A stretch of 7,218 nucleotides of DNA from the NCBI GenBank assembly GCA_002715665.1, contig PAZO01000016.1:54556-61773 (forward strand), in the 5' to 3' direction. The first letter of the stretch is position 1. Every line of letters begins with the position of its first letter. The position numbers and the translations under genes were made by a program. Positions 1 to 5,097 of this stretch are shown piece after piece. The notes beneath the pieces were generated by a model. That model was not told the DNA's origin, did no database searches, and saw only the letters and a program-made list of their open reading frames with translations. This DNA comes from Chloroflexota bacterium (GTDB taxonomy: Bacteria > Chloroflexota > Dehalococcoidia > SAR202 > GCA-002694895).

Positions 1-180
1 CTGAGTTAATTTTATGAAATTATTAACTTCAAAATTTAATGAACTGGTAGGTTTAATATTTTTAAAATTAAATTTTTTAAATCTTTCACTATTCCATCTC
101 AAATCTAATGAATCATCTTTTATCTCACTAAATTTTGAATACAATCCTAATTGTGTGTCAGCTGTAACAATAAATTTCAT
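1..180 (-). CDS. CPPED1-like metallophosphoesterase, N-terminal 60 residues (runs off left edge)
   Basis: The minus strand from the ATG at 180 down to base 1 is an open frame of 60 codons with no stop, so only the N-terminus is present. It begins MKFIVTADTQLGLYSKF and has a Trp-Asn-Ser-Glu stretch at residues 29-32. The ADTQLGL segment resembles the first metal-binding motif of calcineurin-like phosphoesterases of the CPPED1 type, where the usual Asp-x-His is Asp-x-Gln (compare ADPQFGL in the animal protein). The following charged stretch with a Trp-x-x-Glu also fits that type. There is no signal peptide, so the protein is probably cytoplasmic. The remaining metal-binding motifs lie outside the window, so activity cannot be judged. 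It is transcribed away from the other genes and shares a 79-base divergent region with them. The coding call is fairly safe; the family call rests on one motif. Confidence 0.6.
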   Translation of the reverse strand, partial: MKFIVTADTQLGLYSKFSEIKDDSLDLRWNSERFKKFNFKNIKPTSSLNFEVNNFIKLTQ

Positions 181-259
181 AAAAATGTAGAACCTAATAT
201 ATATTGCATTTAATTATTGTAGAGTTTAGCATTTGATTAAAATTATAGTAAGGTTTTAT
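181..259. promoter_or_regulatory. Divergent intergenic region, probable back-to-back promoters
   Basis: This 79-base AT-rich gap lies between a leftward and a rightward gene, so it should hold promoters for both. On the plus strand TTGCAT (204-209) and TAGCAT (227-232) are 17 bases apart, a weak -35/-10 pair that would start transcription just before the small gene at 260. On the minus strand TATATT (201-196) could serve as a -10, without a clear -35. In such AT-rich DNA these matches carry little weight. The divergent layout is the real evidence. No operator-like palindrome was recognised. Confidence 0.3.
250..253 (+). promoter_or_regulatory. Ribosome binding site AAGG deciding the ATG at 260
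   Basis: AAGG at 250-253 lies 6 bases before the ATG at 260. The alternative in-frame TTG at 233 has no purine-rich stretch in front of it and closely follows an in-frame TAG at 227-229. The ATG is therefore the better start for the small gene. Confidence 0.5.
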
Positions 260-475
260 ATGTTAGATTTTGAATTTGATCGACCGAAGTATAGAGTAAT
301 TGCTATTGGTCCAATGTATGATGATGAAGACTATCCAGAAGAACGGTTTGACAAAAAACTTGAACACCTTCTTAATTGTGGTGATGATGCTGGTTATTCC
401 TTAGACAGGCTTATCACAGCTGATTTTCCTGAAGGTCCATTTGGTTATGCAATACTACAAAAAGAATCTGTCTAA
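260..475 (+). CDS. Small DUF4177-like protein of unknown function, 71 aa
   Basis: This is an acidic protein of 71 residues with no membrane segment and no signal peptide. Its layout is an N-terminal strand (PKYRVIAIG, residues 9-17), an acidic linker (residues 20-30 rich in Asp and Glu), a helix with LEHLLN (34-39), a GDDAGYSLDRLI turn and strand (41-52) and a final strand ending in YAILQKE (63-69). This order, tyrosine strand, 'LxxLLN' helix, Gly-Tyr(Trp)-x-L turn, then a strand ending in a basic residue, resembles the small DUF4177 fold, where the turn is usually GWELV. Function is unknown in that family. The ATG at 260 was chosen over the TTG at 233 because it has the AAGG site. It is the first of the rightward genes, 59 bases before the ThDP enzyme gene, and may be co-transcribed with it. 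The coding call is likely; the family link is tentative. Confidence 0.6.
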   Translation: MLDFEFDRPKYRVIAIGPMYDDEDYPEERFDKKLEHLLNCGDDAGYSLDRLITADFPEGPFGYAILQKESV

Positions 476-485
476 TATGGAAAAT

Positions 486-505
486 ATATAACCCATTTGT
501 TATAT
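486..505. repeat. Small inverted repeat (7-bp arms, 6-base loop)
   Basis: ATATAAC (486-492) and GTTATAT (499-505) are perfect complements around the loop CCATTT. The stem is almost all A-T and is not followed by a clean T-run, so it is a poor terminator. It lies 29 bases before the ATG at 535 and could overlap the promoter or act as a small operator. It could also be chance in AT-rich DNA. Confidence 0.3.
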
Positions 506-534
506 TATTTGTATTAGTTTCTCATTGAGACAAT

Positions 535-2835
535 ATGAATATCAAATTACTTGAAAATCTACAAGATAAAATTCTTTGGCTTTCCATACAATTAGTTAAT
601 CATGCAAACACAGTTAGAACAAATCGTAGTGATTTAAAAGTTGGTGGACATCAAACTTCAAGTAGCTCAGTAGTAACTATACTAACTTATTTGTATTTTG
701 AATTACTTGAAAAATATGATTATGTGTCTATTAAACCTCATGCTTCACCAGTGTTTCATGCTATTCAATATTTATTGGGTAATTTGGATAAAAAATATCT
801 TACAACCTTGAGACAACTACACGGATTACAATCATATCCAAGTAGAACAAAAGACCCGGATTTAGTTGACTTCTCAGGTGGATCAGTAGGTATAGGATCT
901 ATTGCACCAAACTTTGCAGCTATGGCTCATAAATATATGTCCGATCATTCAATGTTTGAAGATAATGATAATCTTAAAAAAGCTCGATTTATAAGTTTAC
1001 TAGGCGATGCAGAATTAGACGAGGGGACAATTTGGGAAGCAATAGCTGATCCGGCAATGCAAGGTGTTAACAATTTGATTTGGATTGTTGATTTAAATCG
1101 TCAAAGTTTAGATAGAATTATACCTTTTATAAGAGTTAAAACTTGGCGGCAAATGTTTGAAGCAAATGGATGGAATGTGATCGACGCTAAATACGGTAAA
1201 AAACTTGAAGATGTATTTGATTTACCTAACGGTCATCTTATGAGAGATGCTATAGATGACATGCCAAATGAACTATATCAAAGACTTTTAAGAAAATCTG
1301 AAGCATTACGAGAATGGTTACCCAAAAGTGTTAAAGATAAAGAAAAAATGGAAAAATTGATTTCGGATTTCGACGAAAGCCAACTATATGATATTTTCAG
1401 TAATTTAGGCGGACATGACTTTTATTCTTTAGACAAAGCATTCAAAGGTGCTCTTAATTCCAATAAGCCAACAGTCATATTTGCTTATACATTAAAAGGC
1501 TGGAACTTGCCTTCAGTTGGTGATCCTCAAAACCATTCTGTTATTTTAACAGAAAACCAAATTGACGAATTATCAGACCAACTAAATGTAAACAAAAATG
1601 ATATATGGGCAAATTTTAAAGAAGATTCTCCCGAACATTTAAAATGCCAAGAAACTAAACAAAAATTACACAGAGACGTTTCAAGATTCTTGTTAAAAGA
1701 CAGTTTACCAAACTCTTTTGATTATGATTACAAAAATATGATGTCAAGCCAGCAAATTTTTGGATTAATGATGACAGAAAATTCTCGATTAAATTCTGAT
1801 TTAAGAGATAGATTTGTGTCTATAAGCCCAGATGTTGCTAGCTCTACAAATTTAGGTGGATGGATAAATAAAATGGGAATTTGGCAATCTATGGAATCAA
1901 CAGAATTGCCAGAAGAAGATTTGGTTCGTGCTTTAAAATGGCAAATTTCAAACACTGGACAACATATTGAATTGGGAATTTCTGAAAATAATTTGTTTAT
2001 GGCTTTAGGTCAATTAGGATTGACTGAAGAAATGTTTGGCAAAACATTAATTCCTATAGGTACCTTGTATGATCCGTTTATTAGAAGAGGATTAGATGCA
2101 CTGTTTTATGGAGTATATTCAGGAGCAAAATTTATTATGATAGGTACGCCGTCTGGTGTATCACTAAGCCCTGAAGGTGGTTTACATCAAAGCATGATCA
2201 CACCTTCCATTGGATTAGAAATGCCAGAACTTGATTATTACGAACCAACATTTGGGAAAGAATTAGAGTGGATATTTTTATCTGGTATTAAACATGTCAT
2301 ATCAAGAACTTCATCAATGTACTTAAGGTTAACGACTACAAAACTAGATCAAGATTTATTTAATAAATATAATGGTGATAAAAATCAGGAGACATTAAGA
2401 AAAGATGTTATTAAAGGTGCTTATGTTTTTAATTCCAATATAAATGCAAATGACAAATTAAAAGTAAACATATTTTCATTAGGTGCTGTGTTTAATGAAT
2501 CATTAAAAGCTCAAAATGAACTTTTTAATGAAGGAATTTCTTCAAATCTTATTAACATAACCGGACCAGGACCTTTATATAGAGATTATATTGATAACAG
2601 TGAGAATTTTCATTTAAAATCTATTCTAGGCACAGATTTCTCCTTGCCATCTTTATGTGTAATTGACGGGCATCCACATTCACTTAATTGGATTGGCTCT
2701 GCTCTAGGAACAAAATCTAAAACTATTGGAATTTCTGAATTTGGGCAATCAGGAGATCAGGTAGATTTATATGAATATTATGGTTTTGATAAAAATTCGA
2801 TACAAGAAAAAATCTATGAACTTTTAGGAATATAA
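535..2835 (+). CDS. AceE-like / transketolase-like ThDP-dependent enzyme, 766 aa
   Basis: This is a full-length thiamine-diphosphate enzyme whose closest recognisable layout is the homodimeric pyruvate dehydrogenase E1 (AceE) fold. Visible AceE-equivalent parts are LKVGGH (34-39, His39), KPHASP (67-72, His69), LHGLQSYP (95-102), the ThDP/Mg motif GDAELDEG (157-164, Asp158), DLNRQSLD (186-193, Asn188 and Gln190), NGWNVIDAKYG (211-221), GGHDFYSLDKAF (292-303), the activating Glu484 in GISENN, EGGLHQS (547-553), and FGQSGDQVDLYEYYGFD (736-752) in the C-terminal domain. It is about 120 residues shorter than E. coli AceE. It starts where the first ThDP domain begins, so the N-terminal E2-binding extension is absent. 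SPDVASSTNLGG (431-442) replaces the AceE PDEART motif and resembles the AceE-like 'transketolases' of about 790 residues. The substrate is therefore uncertain: a 2-oxoacid or a ketose. The ATG at 535 has only a weak GAGA site. The next gene starts 1 base after its stop. Confidence 0.88.
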   Translation: MNIKLLENLQDKILWLSIQLVNHANTVRTNRSDLKVGGHQTSSSSVVTILTYLYFELLEKYDYVSIKPHASPVFHAIQYLLGNLDKKYLTTLRQLHGLQSYPSRTKDPDLVDFSGGSVGIGSIAPNFAAMAHKYMSDHSMFEDNDNLKKARFISLLGDAELDEGTIWEAIADPAMQGVNNLIWIVDLNRQSLDRIIPFIRVKTWRQMFEANGWNVIDAKYGKKLEDVFDLPNGHLMRDAIDDMPNELYQRLLRKSEALREWLPKSVKDKEKMEKLISDFDESQLYDIFSNLGGHDFYSLDKAFKGALNSNKPTVIFAYTLKGWNLPSVGDPQNHSVILTENQIDELSDQLNVNKNDIWANFKEDSPEHLKCQETKQKLHRDVSRFLLKDSLPNSFDYDYKNMMSSQQIFGLMMTENSRLNSDLRDRFVSISPDVASSTNLGGWINKMGIWQSMESTELPEEDLVRALKWQISNTGQHIELGISENNLFMALGQLGLTEEMFGKTLIPIGTLYDPFIRRGLDALFYGVYSGAKFIMIGTPSGVSLSPEGGLHQSMITPSIGLEMPELDYYEPTFGKELEWIFLSGIKHVISRTSSMYLRLTTTKLDQDLFNKYNGDKNQETLRKDVIKGAYVFNSNINANDKLKVNIFSLGAVFNESLKAQNELFNEGISSNLINITGPGPLYRDYIDNSENFHLKSILGTDFSLPSLCVIDGHPHSLNWIGSALGTKSKTIGISEFGQSGDQVDLYEYYGFDKNSIQEKIYELLGI

Positions 2836-2836
2836 T

Positions 2837-3466
2837 ATGACTAATTTGATAATTACTAGTTTTGAACAATTTTCAAAGTACAAATATAATCCGACAATTT
2901 CAGTCGCTGACAGAGTTTCTGCTATATTTAATAAAGATGAAAATTTCAATGTCATTTCTGAAATATTGCAATGCAAATATTCCTCTATAAAAAATGAAGT
3001 TTACGATTTGTACAAATATAAACCTGATATTATTATTAGTTTAGGTTTAGGTGCATCAAGAAAATCTCTTAATTTGGAATATTTAGCTCAAAATGAATAC
3101 AGCTCACTTTCTCCAGATAATGAGGGAGTTTTGCTTCAAAATGAGCCTATAATAGATATGGGATATGATTTGAAAAATACATTGGATCTAGATAATCTAA
3201 ATAACATTTCCAATAAAAACGTTAAATCTGAAATTTCTACCAATGCAGGCAAATTCATGTGTAATGCGAATTTTTATTGGAATCAATATAAAATAAATAC
3301 ACAAAATTTAAATACAAAATATGTGTTTATTCATATTCCTTTTACTGATAAATATAAAAACTTAGAACCATTAATTAATGAAGAAAAATTACCAGTATTA
3401 TCTGAAGATGGAATAGTAAATGCAATTGTTGGGATTATAAATGAATTATCAACAATAAAAATATAA
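2837..3466 (+). CDS. pcp: Pyroglutamyl-peptidase I (peptidase family C15), 209 aa
   Basis: This cysteine peptidase removes an N-terminal 5-oxoproline (pyroglutamyl) residue from peptides in the cytoplasm. The catalytic triad of family C15 is in place: Glu81 in LNLEYLAQN (the usual TPERVAxN position), Cys142 in NAGKFMCNANFYW (usual form AGTFVCNxxFY) and His166 in YVFIHIPF (usual FxHVPF). The N-terminal LIITSFEQFSKYKYNPT (4-20) matches the family opening (TGFEPFG...NPS), and PDNEG (93-97) with EPI (103-105) is also typical. Its length is close to the usual 200-220 residues. The body is otherwise divergent and rich in Asn, Lys and Ile, as expected from the base composition. It has no signal peptide. 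The ATG follows the previous stop by 1 base, and AGGA (2826-2829) inside the upstream coding end is its ribosome site, pointing to translational coupling. Free pyroglutamate or trimmed peptides would be the products. Confidence 0.85.
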   Translation: MTNLIITSFEQFSKYKYNPTISVADRVSAIFNKDENFNVISEILQCKYSSIKNEVYDLYKYKPDIIISLGLGASRKSLNLEYLAQNEYSSLSPDNEGVLLQNEPIIDMGYDLKNTLDLDNLNNISNKNVKSEISTNAGKFMCNANFYWNQYKINTQNLNTKYVFIHIPFTDKYKNLEPLINEEKLPVLSEDGIVNAIVGIINELSTIKI

Positions 3467-3471
3467 AGGAG
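3465..3471 (+). promoter_or_regulatory. Strong ribosome binding site AAAGGAG for the GGT-family gene
   Basis: AAAGGAG overlaps the last two bases of the previous stop codon and lies 4 bases before the ATG at 3476. It fixes the start and shows the downstream gene is tightly packed behind the peptidase gene. Confidence 0.6.
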
Positions 3472-3475
3472 ATAT

Positions 3476-5077
3476 ATGAAATTCAATTCAAGAAGATCTA
3501 ATGTTTTGTCAAATAAAGGGATAGTAGCTACAAGTCAACCTTTAGCTACACAAGCAGGGATTCAAATACTTAAAAATGGTGGTAATGCGGTAGATGCTGC
3601 TGTTGCAACCGCTGCAGTATTAAATGTAGTTGAACCAATGTCTACGGGAATTGGTGGTGATGTTTTTGCTCTGTATTATAAAGCTAGTGAGAAAAAAGTA
3701 TATGCATTAAATTCTAGCGGAAGATCGTCTTCTAAAGCAGACCCTGAAGAATTAATAAATAAAGGCTATAAATCCATACCAGCAACTTCACCATATTCAG
3801 TCTCTGTTCCAGGCGCAGTAAGAGGATGGGAAGCAATAGTTAATAAATTTGGCAATTTAAATTTATCTGATGTTATTGAACCTGCTTATATTTATGCAAA
3901 AGATGGATTTCCCGTAAGCGAAATTATTGCAGAAGGATGGAATGCCTCTGTTAATAAAATTCAAGAAGATTCAAAATTTCCTGAATACTTAACACCTAAC
4001 GCACCTAAATTTGGTGAACTTAAAACACTTCCTTATCTTGCTAACTCATTAAAAAATATTATGACAGACGGGCCAGATGCATTTTACAATGGTGAAATTT
4101 CATCTTTAATTTCAAAACATATAAAATCACTTGGAGGTTGGATTGATGAAAAAGATATACCAAATCATAAAGCTGACTGGGTGGACCCAATAAATACTGA
4201 TTATAAAGGGTATACTGTATGGCAATGTCCTCCAAATACCCAAGGTTTAAATGTATTAATGTCATTAAATATTTATGAGGGTTTTAACAGTAATGATACC
4301 AAAAATATTAAAGATGAAATTCATCTTAAAATAGAAGCTGTAAAAGCAGCTTTTAGTGATGGACTATTTAATATAACAGATTTTGAAATTTCAAAGGAAG
4401 TCTTACCTAAGCTGCTATCTAAATCTTATGCAGAATCCAAAAGAAAATTGATAAAACCCAATAAAGCAAATAAATACAAACCTACAATTAAAATTGACAC
4501 AAGTAATACAGTTTACATAACTGTTGTTGATGAAGAAGGAAACGGATGTTCATTTATAAATAGTTTGTATCAAGGTTTTGGCTCAGGTATAGTTGTGCCA
4601 GAAACCGGTATATTTTTGCAAAACAGAGGTTCTAGTTTTAGTTTAGATAAAAATCATCCAAATTATTTAGAACCTAACAAAAGGCCTTTCCACACCCTGA
4701 TACCTGGCATGGTAACAAAAGATGATAACCTAGAATACTGCTACGGAGTTATGGGAGGAATGCAACAAGCTCAAGGTCATTTTCAGGTTTTATCAAATTT
4801 GATTGATAAAAAAATGTCACCACAAGAAGCATTGGACTACCCAAGGTTTAGTGTTACACCATGGGATGACGATGAAAAAGATATTACAAAAGACACAGTG
4901 TTAATTGAATCAACATTTCCTAATGAATTAATAGAACAATTAAAAAAATTTGGTCATAATATCATTATTAGTAACCCCACTCCAAATTTTGGAGGTGGTC
5001 AAATTATTCAAGTAAATGGTAATATATTTATAGGTGGTTCAGAACCACGTAAAGACGGCCAAGCAATCGGAATCTAA
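3476..5077 (+). CDS. Gamma-glutamyltransferase-family Ntn hydrolase, cytoplasmic type, 533 aa
   Basis: This is a proenzyme that should cut itself before Thr345 into a large and a small subunit, with Thr345 as nucleophile. Family marks are GIVATSQPLATQAGIQIL with GGNAVDAAVATA (15-46), EPMSTGIGGDVF (53-64), Arg83 in NSSGRSS, VPGAVRGWE (111-119), NTVYITVVDEEGNG (344-357) at the processing site, GFGSGIVVPETGIFLQNRG (367-385), KRPFHTLIPGM (402-412), GVMGGMQQAQGH (424-435) and the C-terminal GGGQ (506-509). Length is normal. There is no signal peptide, unlike exported GGT, so it resembles the YwrD/HpxW-like intracellular branch. Aligned by eye to E. coli GGT, the gamma-glutamyl-holding residues Asn411, Gln430, Asp433 and Ser462/Ser463 become Tyr365, Arg384, Ser387 and His406/Thr407, so the substrate may be another amide. 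The tandem stop TAATAA ends the gene. It is the third gene of the likely operon. Confidence 0.9.
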   Translation: MKFNSRRSNVLSNKGIVATSQPLATQAGIQILKNGGNAVDAAVATAAVLNVVEPMSTGIGGDVFALYYKASEKKVYALNSSGRSSSKADPEELINKGYKSIPATSPYSVSVPGAVRGWEAIVNKFGNLNLSDVIEPAYIYAKDGFPVSEIIAEGWNASVNKIQEDSKFPEYLTPNAPKFGELKTLPYLANSLKNIMTDGPDAFYNGEISSLISKHIKSLGGWIDEKDIPNHKADWVDPINTDYKGYTVWQCPPNTQGLNVLMSLNIYEGFNSNDTKNIKDEIHLKIEAVKAAFSDGLFNITDFEISKEVLPKLLSKSYAESKRKLIKPNKANKYKPTIKIDTSNTVYITVVDEEGNGCSFINSLYQGFGSGIVVPETGIFLQNRGSSFSLDKNHPNYLEPNKRPFHTLIPGMVTKDDNLEYCYGVMGGMQQAQGHFQVLSNLIDKKMSPQEALDYPRFSVTPWDDDEKDITKDTVLIESTFPNELIEQLKKFGHNIIISNPTPNFGGGQIIQVNGNIFIGGSEPRKDGQAIGI

Positions 5078-5085
5078 TAACTAAT

Positions 5086-5091
5086 AAGGAG
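5086..5091 (+). promoter_or_regulatory. Ribosome binding site AAGGAG for the Asp-box propeller gene
   Basis: AAGGAG stands 6 bases before the ATG at 5098, a near-ideal spacing. It decides this start and so supports a protein made without an N-terminal export signal. Confidence 0.65.
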
Positions 5092-5097
5092 TAACAA

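Noticed and set aside
233..259. TTG start extending the small protein by nine residues
   Set aside because: There is no ribosome site before 233, the extra residues are unremarkable, and AAGG is well placed for the ATG at 260.
486..515. Rho-independent terminator after the small gene
   Set aside because: The stem has only one G-C pair and lacks a clean T-run, so it would be very weak. It was kept only as an inverted repeat.
1728..1955. Minus-strand 75-codon frame
   Set aside because: It sits opposite the conserved SPDVASSTNLGG region of the ThDP enzyme and resembles no protein.
4059..4265. Minus-strand 68-codon frame
   Set aside because: It lies within the GGT-family gene on the other strand and shows no coding signs.
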